Source: Bacteroidales bacterium (lineage in GTDB: Bacteria; Bacteroidota; Bacteroidia; Bacteroidales; Bacteroidaceae). From it: 64,000 nt of DNA. Shown piece by piece: positions 27,742 through 37,545 of this stretch; the first letter of the stretch is position 1; each line of letters starts with the position of its first letter. Where the stretch lies: positions 37,613 to 101,612 of the forward strand of contig JAGHUS010000035.1 in the NCBI GenBank assembly GCA_018064685.1, given 5' to 3'. The position numbers and the translations under genes are program-made. The notes under the pieces are model-generated. The model was not told the origin of the DNA. It worked only from the letters and a program-made list of their open reading frames with translations, and ran no database searches.

Positions 27742-30231
27742 ATGAAAAGACTGTTATATTCACTTATACTGATAGCTGTCAGTGCCCTGAGCACACAGGC
27801 TCAGACCACGGTGAAGGGCATTCTGCAAGACTCGCTCACACACGAGGGAGAACCCTACGCCACCATCCGCATCTACAAGGGCAAGGAGGTGAAGGCGCAG
27901 AGCACGCCCACCACCATGGCTCTTACCGACCTGGACGGCAACTTCGCCGCCACACTGAAGGAGCAGGGCACCTTCACCATGCTCTGCTCGTCGACCGGCA
28001 AGAACACCGTGGCACGCACCTTCACCGCCAATGGGGAGAAGGAGATTGACCTGGGTACACTGCTGACAAGCGACATGGAGAGCGTGATGAAGGCCATGGA
28101 CGTAGTGGCACAGAAGCCCATCGTGAAGATGGAGGCCGACAAGGTGAGCTACTCGGTGCAGGACGACGTGGACAGCAAGTCGATGAGCATACTGGACATG
28201 CTGCGCAAGGTGCCCATGGTGACGGTGGACGGACAGGACAACATCACCGTGAACGGACAGAGTTCGTTCAAGATATATGTGGACGGCAAGCCCAACATGA
28301 TGCTCTCGAGCAACCCCAGCATGATACTGAAGGCCATGCCTGCCAGCATGGTGAGCAGCATTGAGGTGGTGACAAATCCCGGTGCCAAGTACGACGCCGA
28401 AGGGGCTGGCGGCATCCTCAACATCAACACGGCCATGGCAGCTGGCGGTGGCAGCAATGCCGCACAGAGCATGAACGGATACAACGGATCGATAAGTGCC
28501 GAAGGTGGAAACCGAGGTGGTGGCGCTGGAGCCACAGTGGCAGGACAGCAAGGCAAGTTCAGCTACAACGCCAACGTCCACTACTCGTACAACAACAACG
28601 GTACCGTCACCGCCGACATGCTGCGCAAGCAGGACAACGGTGTCACTACCGAGTACAAGATGAACACCAGCAACGTGGTGCCCTTCGTCATGGGCAACAT
28701 AGGCTTGGGCTACGAGATTGACTCGCTCAGCCAGATCAACGCTTCGTTCGGCATCACACGCTATAACTTCAAGACCAACGGCGATCCCACCACACGTATG
28801 TTCGGCGGTGCACTGGGCACGGGCTTCGGCTACAGCAACCACACCCTCAACAAGCAGGGTTCGACCGGTTTCGAGGGAAGTCTGGACTACCAGCGATTCT
28901 TCGACGCCGCACACAACGGTTCCATCTCGTTCGTTTACCAGGCCAACATCACGCCCGCCACAAAGGAGAGCGAGACGACAGGCTTCAGGATGGAGGGCAT
29001 GGGCGACAGCAGCATGATGCCCGCCGACCGTATGAGCGACGGCAAGGAGAACACCCAGGAGCACGTCTTCCAGAGTGACGTGGTGAACCGATTGGCTCCT
29101 CACAGCAAACTGAACTATGGTGTGAAATATGCCTTCCGCCGCAGCACCAGCGACATGGACTACTTCGACGTGCAGTCGGGCAACAAGACCTACAACGCCT
29201 TGCTGAGCACCGACTATGAGCAGCGTAGCCACATCGGCGCCGTATATGCCGAGTCGGAGAACACATGGGAGAAGCTGACTGCCAAGGCCGGACTGCGTTA
29301 CGAGCACACCTGGCTGGAGATGATGGACAATGCCAACAACGACAAGAACTTCAAGAAGGACTACGGCAACCTGGTTCCCTCGGCTACACTGTCCTACACC
29401 GTGGGCATGGCACAGAACCTGGGACTGACCTACAACATGCGCATCTCGCGTCCCGGCATCTCTTATCTCAACCCCTACGTCGACCGTTCCGAGCCAACTT
29501 CGCTGACCTATGGTAACTCAGACTTGGATGTCGAGAAGACGCACAACATCGGCCTGACATACAGCATCTACACTCCAAAGGTCATCATCAGCAGTTCGCT
29601 GCGCGAGACACTGGCCAACGGCGGCATCGAGCAGTACAGCTTTATGGACAACGAGAACCGACTGAACACCACTTTCGGCAACATCGTAGACCGTCGACTC
29701 ACATCGCTGAACATCTTCGCACAGTGGTCGATGACCAAGACTACACGCATCATACTGAACGGTGCAGTGAACTACAACTACCTGACCAGCAACGAACTGG
29801 ATGCCACCAACAAGGGCTGGAGCGGAAACGCCATGCTGAACGTGCAGCAGACATTGCCCAAGAACTGGACGGTGAGCGTATATGCCATAACACGAAGCAA
29901 GGAGCACACACTGCAAGGCCACAGAGGCGGCATGAACATCGGTGCACTGACCGTGAGCAAGAGCTTGCTGCAGGATCGACTGAACCTAAGCCTGACAGCC
30001 GCCACCGGTCTGTCGAAGGGCGGAAAACTGCACATCGACCAGTATGCCGAGGGCAAGGACTTCACCAGCACCACGAAGATCAGCGTGCCCATCACACGCG
30101 CCAACCTCTCGGTCCGCTGGAGTTTCGGAAACAGCAAGAAGAAGTTTGCCACACACGAGAGCAAGGTGCAGAACGACTACATCGAGCATAAGAGCAGCAG
30201 CGAGAGTATCAGCAATGCCAGCAACATGTAG
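27742..30231 (+). CDS. Outer membrane beta-barrel / TonB-receptor-like protein with carboxypeptidase-regulatory-like N-domain
   Basis: Signal peptide; DSLTHEGEPYATIRIYKGKE; plug-like SSIEVVTNPGAKYDAEGAGGILNINT; long beta-barrel. Confidence 0.85.
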   Translation: MKRLLYSLILIAVSALSTQAQTTVKGILQDSLTHEGEPYATIRIYKGKEVKAQSTPTTMALTDLDGNFAATLKEQGTFTMLCSSTGKNTVARTFTANGEKEIDLGTLLTSDMESVMKAMDVVAQKPIVKMEADKVSYSVQDDVDSKSMSILDMLRKVPMVTVDGQDNITVNGQSSFKIYVDGKPNMMLSSNPSMILKAMPASMVSSIEVVTNPGAKYDAEGAGGILNINTAMAAGGGSNAAQSMNGYNGSISAEGGNRGGGAGATVAGQQGKFSYNANVHYSYNNNGTVTADMLRKQDNGVTTEYKMNTSNVVPFVMGNIGLGYEIDSLSQINASFGITRYNFKTNGDPTTRMFGGALGTGFGYSNHTLNKQGSTGFEGSLDYQRFFDAAHNGSISFVYQANITPATKESETTGFRMEGMGDSSMMPADRMSDGKENTQEHVFQSDVVNRLAPHSKLNYGVKYAFRRSTSDMDYFDVQSGNKTYNALLSTDYEQRSHIGAVYAESENTWEKLTAKAGLRYEHTWLEMMDNANNDKNFKKDYGNLVPSATLSYTVGMAQNLGLTYNMRISRPGISYLNPYVDRSEPTSLTYGNSDLDVEKTHNIGLTYSIYTPKVIISSSLRETLANGGIEQYSFMDNENRLNTTFGNIVDRRLTSLNIFAQWSMTKTTRIILNGAVNYNYLTSNELDATNKGWSGNAMLNVQQTLPKNWTVSVYAITRSKEHTLQGHRGGMNIGALTVSKSLLQDRLNLSLTAATGLSKGGKLHIDQYAEGKDFTSTTKISVPITRANLSVRWSFGNSKKKFATHESKVQNDYIEHKSSSESISNASNM

Positions 30232-30270
30232 TCAGCCTCATAACCTTAATAACCTCATAACCCCATTAAC

Positions 30271-30618
30271 ATGGATTTCAAAGAATCAAAAGCTATATAC
30301 CTGCAAATCGCCGACCACCTGATGAGCAAGATTCTGCACGACACCTACAAGGAGGGTGAGCGCATGGCATCGGTTCGTGAGTGTGCTGCCGACCTGGAGG
30401 TGAACGTCAACACCTGCATGCGAGCCTACGACTGGCTGTGCCAGCAGGAGGTGATCTTCACCAAGCGCGGACTGGGATATTTCGTATGCGAAGGTGCCAA
30501 GAAGGCAATCCTGAAAGAACAGCGCGAAGAGTTCATGAACGAGACACTACCCGAACTGGCCCGTAAGATGCAGACACTGGGCATCAGCGTGGAGGAGCTG
30601 GTAGAAAAACTGAAATAG
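30271..30618 (+). CDS. GntR-family (YtrA-like) transcriptional regulator
   Basis: 115 aa; AIYLQIADHLMSKILHDTYKEGERMASVRECAADLEVNVNTCMRAYDWL. Confidence 0.9.
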   Translation: MDFKESKAIYLQIADHLMSKILHDTYKEGERMASVRECAADLEVNVNTCMRAYDWLCQQEVIFTKRGLGYFVCEGAKKAILKEQREEFMNETLPELARKMQTLGISVEELVEKLK

Positions 30619-30623
30619 AAGAG

Positions 30624-33563
30624 ATGAGAAAGATTATGTTAATCCTGGCATGCCTCTGCGGAGGCATGGCCTGGGCTGACAATGCCAAGGAGGACACCAT
30701 ATCGGTGCGCGGACAGGTTGTCGACTACTTCACTCGTGAGGTCGTCGATAGCGTGTTTATGGAAGTACTGATGCCTGACAGCACCACCGTGGTCGACACG
30801 CTGTGGAACCTCAGGAAGAACAAGATGAACATGGGCGTGTGGGGCGAATGGGAGATGCAGGGCTACACCTTCAAACTGCCACACCACGGCAAGTACCTGC
30901 TGCGCTGCACCAAGCGTGGCTACAAACCCAGCGTCACACCGCTCGACATCCCGCGCAAGCGTTACAACAAGAAGGTGAAGGAATGGGAGGCCGACGAGAT
31001 AATGCTGAAGAGGAGCAACTCGTACGACTTCGACACCGAGATGCAGGAGGTGACCGTCAAGGCCACTCGCATCAAGATGTTCCAGGACGGCGACACGGTG
31101 GTGTATAATGCCGATGCCTTTGAACTGTCGGACGGCTCCATGCTGGACGAACTCATCCGCCAATTGCCTGGCGTGGAACTGAAGGATGGTGGCGAGATAT
31201 TCGTCAACGGACACAAGGTGGACGAACTGATGCTGAACGGCAAGCACTTCTTCAAGGGCGACGCCAAGGTGGCACTGGACAACCTTCCCGCCTATATGGT
31301 GAACAATGTGAAGGCATACCAGCGTGCCGATGACAAGGCGTATCTGGACAAGCATCACGAGGAGATGAAGAAAAATGACCCGTGGGTAATCGACGTCAAT
31401 CTGAAACGCGAGTACAACACCGGTTGGATAGGCAACGTCGAGGCGGGATACGGTACGGAGGACCACTATCTGGGCCGCTTGTTCCTGACCCGTTTCACCG
31501 ACCACAGCCGTCTCACCCTCTATGGCAGCAGCAACGACATCAACAACCACGGTCAGCCTGGCAGCGAGGGCAGCTGGAACGACTGGTCGAGTCCGACGAG
31601 CCAGATGAAGATCATCAACGCGGGCATGGACTTCCACGTAGACAGCCGTACCAGCAAGACGGAGCTGAACACACAAGTGAACTACTCGGGCACCGAGGCA
31701 ACAAGCCGCACCGACGTGAGCGGTGTGACCTTCCTGCCCTCGGGCGACGTGTATAACCGCAGCCGCAGCCGTAACGAGAGTACGACGCACACGTTGGGAT
31801 GGAACCTCGACCTGAGTATGCCCAAGAAGGAGTCGTTCTTCACTATCTCGCCCAACCTGTCATGGAGCCACAGCAAGAGCAACGGTTTCAGCACATCTGC
31901 CACATTCAACAACGACCCAGAGGACACCTACCGTGGCCAGTCGCTCGATTCCATCTTCGCTCCCATCGGTAGCGCACGACTGGAGAAGTTCCTCGTCAAC
32001 CGCTCGCGCGACATCACCAAGGGACAGCAGACCAGCTTCTCGACCGGCCTCAGCACCTATTATTATAGAGTGGCACCCTGGAACGGCGAGACCATCAACC
32101 TCTCGGCCAACCTCTCGTACAACAAGACGAAGGGCAAGGACTTCTCGCAATACGACCTGTATCAACATGCCTCGTCGGGCATGGATGCCGTCAACGATTA
32201 CCGCAACCGATACACCTTCTCGCCCAGCGAGGCTGTAAACGCACGCATCTCATTGGGGCACGACTTTTGGGAGTTCAAGTTCGGCACACTGGGAGTTGAC
32301 TACGACTTCAGCTACAGCTACGACAAGGGGCAGCGCGACCTGCACCGACTGGACGAACTGAACGGTTGGGGGCAGAATGCACAGAGACCCATCGGACTGC
32401 TGCCCAGCACTACCGACTCGCTCAATGCGTGCATAGACTGGGCCAACAGTTTCCACACCCTGAACCGCAATGCACAGCACAACACCCGACTGCACTTGCA
32501 GAAAGGTGGCGACTGGGGATTCTACATGATGTCGGTGGCACTGAGCCACAGCATCCGCCACATGGAGGATACGCGCGACCACGTTGACCGCAACCTCACA
32601 CGTCACTTCAACCTGCCACAGGTGTCGGGATACGTCAAGGTGAAGGACTGGGAGGGAGGCTTCGACTTCTCACAGTCCTCACCCTCGATGAACTTTCTGC
32701 TGGATGTGCGCGACGACAGCAATCCGCTGTCCGTCTCGATGGGTAATGCTAACCTGAAGAACAGCAGCAACGAGAGCATGTCGATGGGTTACTCGCACAG
32801 CAACATGGAGAGGCAGAACAACTGGCGTGTGGGCGCTAATGTCTCGTTCAGCCAGAACAGCATCGGCAACGCCATGACCTACAACCGCCAGACGGGTGTA
32901 TACACCTACCGTCCCGAGAACATCAGCGGCAACATGAGCGCTGGTCTGGACGGAAACACAAGCGTGACGCTGGACAAGAACAAATGGCTCACACTAAACA
33001 ACTCGAGCAACTTGGGCTATCAGCGCAGTGTTGACTTCATGCAGGAAACAACATCCGACTTGCCTGCCGAATCGGCTGATCAGCTAAGCATCAGTCGCGT
33101 GCATAACATCACATTGTCCGAAGAGATGAACCTGCGTTTCCAGAAAGGTGGCTACAAGGTGAGCCTGAATGCACAGGCCAACTACGTCCACGCCAGCAGT
33201 CAGCGTGCCAACTTCCACACCATCAACACGGTCGACTTCTCGTACGGAGCAAGCTGCTCGCTGAAGCTTCCCTGGTCGCTGCAGTTCGACATGGACCTGA
33301 CGATGCACAGCCGTCGCGGCTACGAGGACGAGACGATGAACGAGAACAACCTGGTTTGGAACGCAGCACTCTCCAAGTCGCTGCTCAAGAAGAAGAGCCT
33401 CATCGTCAAGGTCATCGGGCACGACATCCTGCAGCAGCTGAGCAGCGTGCATCGCAGCATCAACGCCCAAGGCCGCACCGAGACATGGTACAACACCCAG
33501 CCCGCCTACGGTCTACTGACTCTGGCCTATAAACTCAACATTATGCCAAAGAAGAAAAAGTAA
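30624..33563 (+). CDS. Second outer membrane beta-barrel / TonB-receptor-like protein
   Basis: 979 aa, signal peptide, plug-like LDELIRQLPGVELKDGGEIFVNGHKVDELMLNGKHFFKGD and beta-barrel. Confidence 0.82.
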   Translation: MRKIMLILACLCGGMAWADNAKEDTISVRGQVVDYFTREVVDSVFMEVLMPDSTTVVDTLWNLRKNKMNMGVWGEWEMQGYTFKLPHHGKYLLRCTKRGYKPSVTPLDIPRKRYNKKVKEWEADEIMLKRSNSYDFDTEMQEVTVKATRIKMFQDGDTVVYNADAFELSDGSMLDELIRQLPGVELKDGGEIFVNGHKVDELMLNGKHFFKGDAKVALDNLPAYMVNNVKAYQRADDKAYLDKHHEEMKKNDPWVIDVNLKREYNTGWIGNVEAGYGTEDHYLGRLFLTRFTDHSRLTLYGSSNDINNHGQPGSEGSWNDWSSPTSQMKIINAGMDFHVDSRTSKTELNTQVNYSGTEATSRTDVSGVTFLPSGDVYNRSRSRNESTTHTLGWNLDLSMPKKESFFTISPNLSWSHSKSNGFSTSATFNNDPEDTYRGQSLDSIFAPIGSARLEKFLVNRSRDITKGQQTSFSTGLSTYYYRVAPWNGETINLSANLSYNKTKGKDFSQYDLYQHASSGMDAVNDYRNRYTFSPSEAVNARISLGHDFWEFKFGTLGVDYDFSYSYDKGQRDLHRLDELNGWGQNAQRPIGLLPSTTDSLNACIDWANSFHTLNRNAQHNTRLHLQKGGDWGFYMMSVALSHSIRHMEDTRDHVDRNLTRHFNLPQVSGYVKVKDWEGGFDFSQSSPSMNFLLDVRDDSNPLSVSMGNANLKNSSNESMSMGYSHSNMERQNNWRVGANVSFSQNSIGNAMTYNRQTGVYTYRPENISGNMSAGLDGNTSVTLDKNKWLTLNNSSNLGYQRSVDFMQETTSDLPAESADQLSISRVHNITLSEEMNLRFQKGGYKVSLNAQANYVHASSQRANFHTINTVDFSYGASCSLKLPWSLQFDMDLTMHSRRGYEDETMNENNLVWNAALSKSLLKKKSLIVKVIGHDILQQLSSVHRSINAQGRTETWYNTQPAYGLLTLAYKLNIMPKKKK

Positions 33564-33577
33564 ATAGGTATTTCAAA

Positions 33578-33726
33578 GGTTATAGGTTATAGGTTATAGG
33601 TTATGGGTCATGAGGATTGAAAGGTTATAGGTTATAGATATTATAGATATTGCCTAGAGCAAACGTTCCGTGCCTTTTACTACCCATTTGTCCCTTTTAC
33701 TACCTTTTTACTACCTTTTACTACCC
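33578..33726. repeat. Two leader repeats: (GGTTATA)n and CCTTTTACTACC x ~4
   Basis: Read directly in the spacer before 33747. Confidence 0.85.
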
Positions 33727-33746
33727 TTAAAAAACCTTTTAAAACA

Positions 33747-35243
33747 ATGATAACTGGTAAAATCAACAAACTGCTACGCGAACACGAACGGTTGAAGGAA
33801 CGTCGTAATCCGATGTTCGAGCGTAACCGCTTCGTCAAGTTCCTCATGTATTTCATGATGATATACTATGCGGGATGCCTGCTTCTGCTGGGCATTACAC
33901 TCCCCATACCTATGAGCGACATATACCACGGTGTGCCTGGCTTCGACGTGTTGGACGGATGGTTCTTCGTCATCCCCATCGTCGACTTCTGGCTGCGCTT
34001 CATCATCCAGGAGACACCCGCCAACCAGGCACGTCCCTACTCCCTTCTGCCCATCAGTCGCCGTTACCTGATGCGCCGCTACATGCGTCGTGCAGCCCTG
34101 ACAATGGGCAACCTCTTCTGGGGGTTCTTCCTCGTGCCATTCGCCGTCATGAGCGTTGCCAAGGTACTGGGCGTTACAGGCGTCATAGGCTGGTTGTTGG
34201 GTTGGTGGTTGCTCATCGTGTGCAACAGTTACATCTACCTCCTCATCCGTGCCCTCTGCACCCGCAAAGGCGTATGGGTATTGTTACCCCTCGTCATCCA
34301 CGTCGGCATCGTGTTGCTGGCCGTCCTGCCCGACAGCAATGTCCTCGACATGCCCTGCACCGACTTCATGCGTGGCTTTGCCGAGTGGAACGTGCAGTCC
34401 TTCGCCATAGCCATAGCCCTCATCGTGCTCTTCTTCCGTCTGAACGTGAAGGTGCAGGGAGCCATCGTCTATGACGAGGTGGGCAAGAAGGAGGACGTGC
34501 AGCTGAAGCACACCACACAGATGAACTTCCTCAACCGCTTTGGCATCGTGGGCGAATACCTCAAACTGGAGATGAAGATGAGGATGCGCAACAAGTCGCT
34601 CAAGAATCAGTTCTTCATGCTTCTGGGCTGTATGGTCGTCTTTAGCGTAATACTCTATTTCACCGACATATACGATGGTGTCTTTATGACCAATTTCATC
34701 TGCCTCTACGACTACCTGTGTGTCGGCATGGCCACGCTGGTCACCATCATGTGTCACGAGGGCAACTATATGGATCTGCTGATGAGTCGTAAGGAGAGCA
34801 TCATGGACCTGCTCACGGCCAAGTACTATTTCAACTCGCTTATGCTACTCATACCTTTCATCCTGGTCTTGCCACTCACTATTATCGGCAAGATAACCAT
34901 CTGGATGAACATCGGCTATCTCATCTTTACGGTCGGAGTGCTGTATCCTATTATGTTCCAGATGGCAGCATATAACAAGGAGACGCTGCCCCTCAATGCC
35001 AAGTTGGGCGCTAAGGCAGGCAGCGGAGCACAGAATATCGTCACGCTCACCATCATGTTCCTGCCCATCGGTCTGGAACGCCTCTGTGTCACCTTCCTGG
35101 GCGACCCTTGGGGCTACATCGTGCTCATCGCGTTCGGCCTTGTCGGCATTGCCACACATCACCGATGGCTCCGCTTCACCTACCATCGTTTCATGAAGCG
35201 CAGATATGTGAACATGGAAGGATTCAGAGCAACGAGGAAGTAA
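33747..35243 (+). CDS. DUF5687-type ABC permease
   Basis: 498 aa multi-TM; NPMFERNRFVKFLMYFMMIYYAGCL...YSLLPISRRYLMRRYM; paired with downstream ATPase. Confidence 0.8.
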   Translation: MITGKINKLLREHERLKERRNPMFERNRFVKFLMYFMMIYYAGCLLLLGITLPIPMSDIYHGVPGFDVLDGWFFVIPIVDFWLRFIIQETPANQARPYSLLPISRRYLMRRYMRRAALTMGNLFWGFFLVPFAVMSVAKVLGVTGVIGWLLGWWLLIVCNSYIYLLIRALCTRKGVWVLLPLVIHVGIVLLAVLPDSNVLDMPCTDFMRGFAEWNVQSFAIAIALIVLFFRLNVKVQGAIVYDEVGKKEDVQLKHTTQMNFLNRFGIVGEYLKLEMKMRMRNKSLKNQFFMLLGCMVVFSVILYFTDIYDGVFMTNFICLYDYLCVGMATLVTIMCHEGNYMDLLMSRKESIMDLLTAKYYFNSLMLLIPFILVLPLTIIGKITIWMNIGYLIFTVGVLYPIMFQMAAYNKETLPLNAKLGAKAGSGAQNIVTLTIMFLPIGLERLCVTFLGDPWGYIVLIAFGLVGIATHHRWLRFTYHRFMKRRYVNMEGFRATRK

Positions 35244-35251
35244 GGAAAAAC

Positions 35252-35362
35252 ATCGAATAAACAAATAATCGAATTATCGAAAATTCGAATTACCGAAAAT
35301 TCGAAGAATCGGAAAAACGAAGAATCGGAAAAACGGAAAAATCGAAGAATCGAAAAAAAAAG
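35252..35362. repeat. Degenerate ~9-bp tandem repeat (GAAGAATCG/GAAAAACG family)
   Basis: attcgaattaccgaaaattcgaagaatcggaaaaacgaagaatcggaaaaacgg... Confidence 0.8.
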
Positions 35363-35372
35363 CAAAACAAAC

Positions 35373-36098
35373 ATGGAAATCAAGATAAACAACATAAAGA
35401 AAACATTCGGCGAGAAGGTAGCCGTCGACATCGACCATTTCGAGATTTGCAAGGGCGAGATACTCGGTCTCGTGGGTAACAACGGGGCAGGCAAGAGTAC
35501 GCTCTTCCGCCTCATCCTCGACCTTATCAAGGCCGACAATGGCAACGTCATCATGACGAAGGATGATGGCAACAGTATCGATGTGGCACAGACCGAAGAG
35601 TGGAAGGACTGGACGGGTGCCTACATCGACGATTCTTTCATCATCGACTACCTCACCCCCGACGAGTATCTGCAGTTCATTGCCCGCATCTGCCACATCA
35701 ATGACGAGCAGCTGGCCGAGGAACTCAAGAAGTACGAGACCTTCATGGCAGGCGAGATAATAGGGCAGAAGAAGCTCATCCGCAACCTTTCTGCGGGTAA
35801 CAAACAGAAGGTGGGCATCGTGGCAGCCCTGTTGCTGCGTCCCAGCCTGCTCATCCTCGACGAGCCCTTCAACTTCCTCGATCCCTCGTCGCAGAATGCC
35901 ATCAAGCATCTCCTGAAGGAATACAACCAGGAGACAGGTGCCACCATCCTTGTCTCGAGCCACAACCTCAACCACACCGTCGACATATGTCCCCGCATTG
36001 CCCTGCTCGAAGCCGGTAAGATTATTCGCGACATCGACAACAGCGATGGCTCGGCCGAGAAGGAACTGGAGACCTATTTTGAGGTAAGCCCCCTCTAA
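35373..36098 (+). CDS. ABC transporter ATP-binding protein (second)
   Basis: GLVGNNGAGKSTLF; LSAGNKQKVGI; LLILDEPFNFLDP. Confidence 0.93.
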   Translation: MEIKINNIKKTFGEKVAVDIDHFEICKGEILGLVGNNGAGKSTLFRLILDLIKADNGNVIMTKDDGNSIDVAQTEEWKDWTGAYIDDSFIIDYLTPDEYLQFIARICHINDEQLAEELKKYETFMAGEIIGQKKLIRNLSAGNKQKVGIVAALLLRPSLLILDEPFNFLDPSSQNAIKHLLKEYNQETGATILVSSHNLNHTVDICPRIALLEAGKIIRDIDNSDGSAEKELETYFEVSPL

Positions 36099-36171
36099 CT
36101 CCACCAAGGGGGATACTCTTTGTAGGGTGAGACAATGCGCCAGCCTAATTATGAATTATGAATTGTGAATT

Positions 36172-37293
36172 ATGAATTATACAATCGAGCATCGCACGCT
36201 ACACTTCAAGCAGCCTGCGGGAACAAGCAGAGGGGTGTACCACACTCGCGACGTGTGGTACATACACCTATATGAGGGCGATTGGCATGGCATTGGCGAG
36301 TGCGCCCCCCTACCCGATCTCTCATGCGACGCCTACCCCAACGAGGAGTACGAGCAGTATCTGCACGCCGCTTGTCGAATGACTTGCCAATTGGGACACA
36401 TCCCTTACGAGTGGTTGCGCGACTATCCAAGCATCCTGTTCGGACTGGAGATGGTGGAGAAAAAAAGACTCTCCCCCCGCCCTCCCTATAGGGAGGGAGC
36501 CTCCTATACTCAAGGGGGCACAGTAAGAGAAGGTGTAAGTAGCAGAAATGCAGTCCCCTCCCTTCACTTTTCGTCTTCGGACAAAAGTAGAGGGCGGGGG
36601 GAGAGTCTGCCGGCCTGCGGCCCCCTCTGCCGCATCAACGGACTGATATGGATGGGCACGTATGATGAGATGCGACGTCAGCTTGAGGCGAAGCTGGAGG
36701 CTGGCTACCACTGCATAAAACTGAAAATCGGAGCCATCAACTTCGAGGATGAACTGGCACTGATAAAGCAGGTGAGACGTGACTTCGGTAGCGAGGTAGT
36801 GGAACTGCGTGTCGATGCCAATGGCGGCTTTGGCAACAACTATGGCGAGGCTATCGACAAACTGCACCGATTGGCAGAATATGACCTGCACAGCATTGAG
36901 CAACCTATTCGCCAGAAGCATTGGCAGGAGATGGCCGCTCTGTGTGCAGATTCACCGCTTCCTATCGGCCTCGACGAGGAACTTATCGGTATCAATACTA
37001 CTGCCAAGAAGATCGCCCTGCTCGACACTATCCGTCCGCAGTACATCATACTGAAACCCATGCTGCACGGCGGCTTCAGTGGTTGCGACGAATGGATACG
37101 TCTGGCCGAAGAGCGCGGCATCGGTTGGTGGGCCACATCGGCTCTGGAGTCGAACGTAGGACTGGCAGCCATAGCACGCTGGGTAGCGCAGTACCATCCC
37201 ACCATGCCCCAAGGCCTCGGCACAGGATTGCTCTATACCGACAACACGCCGCCCGAGACCGAGATCCGGGGCGACGAGTTGTATTTGCTCTAG
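36172..37293 (+). CDS. menC: o-succinylbenzoate synthase (enolase superfamily) with in-frame insertion
   Basis: IKLKIGAINFEDELALI; LRVDANGGF; SIEQPI; GLDEELIG; enolase-superfamily order; menE nearby. Confidence 0.85.
   Translation: MNYTIEHRTLHFKQPAGTSRGVYHTRDVWYIHLYEGDWHGIGECAPLPDLSCDAYPNEEYEQYLHAACRMTCQLGHIPYEWLRDYPSILFGLEMVEKKRLSPRPPYREGASYTQGGTVREGVSSRNAVPSLHFSSSDKSRGRGESLPACGPLCRINGLIWMGTYDEMRRQLEAKLEAGYHCIKLKIGAINFEDELALIKQVRRDFGSEVVELRVDANGGFGNNYGEAIDKLHRLAEYDLHSIEQPIRQKHWQEMAALCADSPLPIGLDEELIGINTTAKKIALLDTIRPQYIILKPMLHGGFSGCDEWIRLAEERGIGWWATSALESNVGLAAIARWVAQYHPTMPQGLGTGLLYTDNTPPETEIRGDELYLL
36467..36607. repeat. 141-bp GC-rich palindromic element with 17-bp perfect terminal inverted repeats, inside menC
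   Basis: GACTCTCCCCCCGCCCT (36467-36483) and AGGGCGGGGGGAGAGTC (36591-36607). Confidence 0.85.
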
Positions 37294-37448
37294 GATTATT
37301 GAAAGGTTATGGAGTATAACCACAAAAACTCATAACCACCAAACCTTAGAACCTCACAAAACAAACCATAGATACACAAATTTACACTGCGCTTTTTTAT
37401 GATTATTACTAATTATGAACACGTGCGCACACATTAATGGATGAATGT

Positions 37449-37479
37449 TTTGGAGATAAAAAATTAATTCATAACTTTG
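37449..37479 (+). promoter_or_regulatory. Promoter for GH127-menE: TTTG-N19-TAACTTTG
   Basis: TTTG 37449-37452; TAACTTTG 37472-37479. Confidence 0.65.
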
Positions 37480-37545
37480 TGGGCAACTTTTTAACCGCTT
37501 AAACGTTTAGGCGATTAGTCGATAAGTCGTTAAAGAAAAAAGAAT

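Noticed and set aside
27760-29307. 515-aa minus-strand ORF
   Set aside because: Shadow ORF antisense to the outer-membrane barrel gene at 27742; no recognisable domain, His/Val/Leu-rich composition typical of reverse frames.
30639-31790. 383-aa minus-strand ORF
   Set aside because: Antisense to the second outer-membrane barrel gene.
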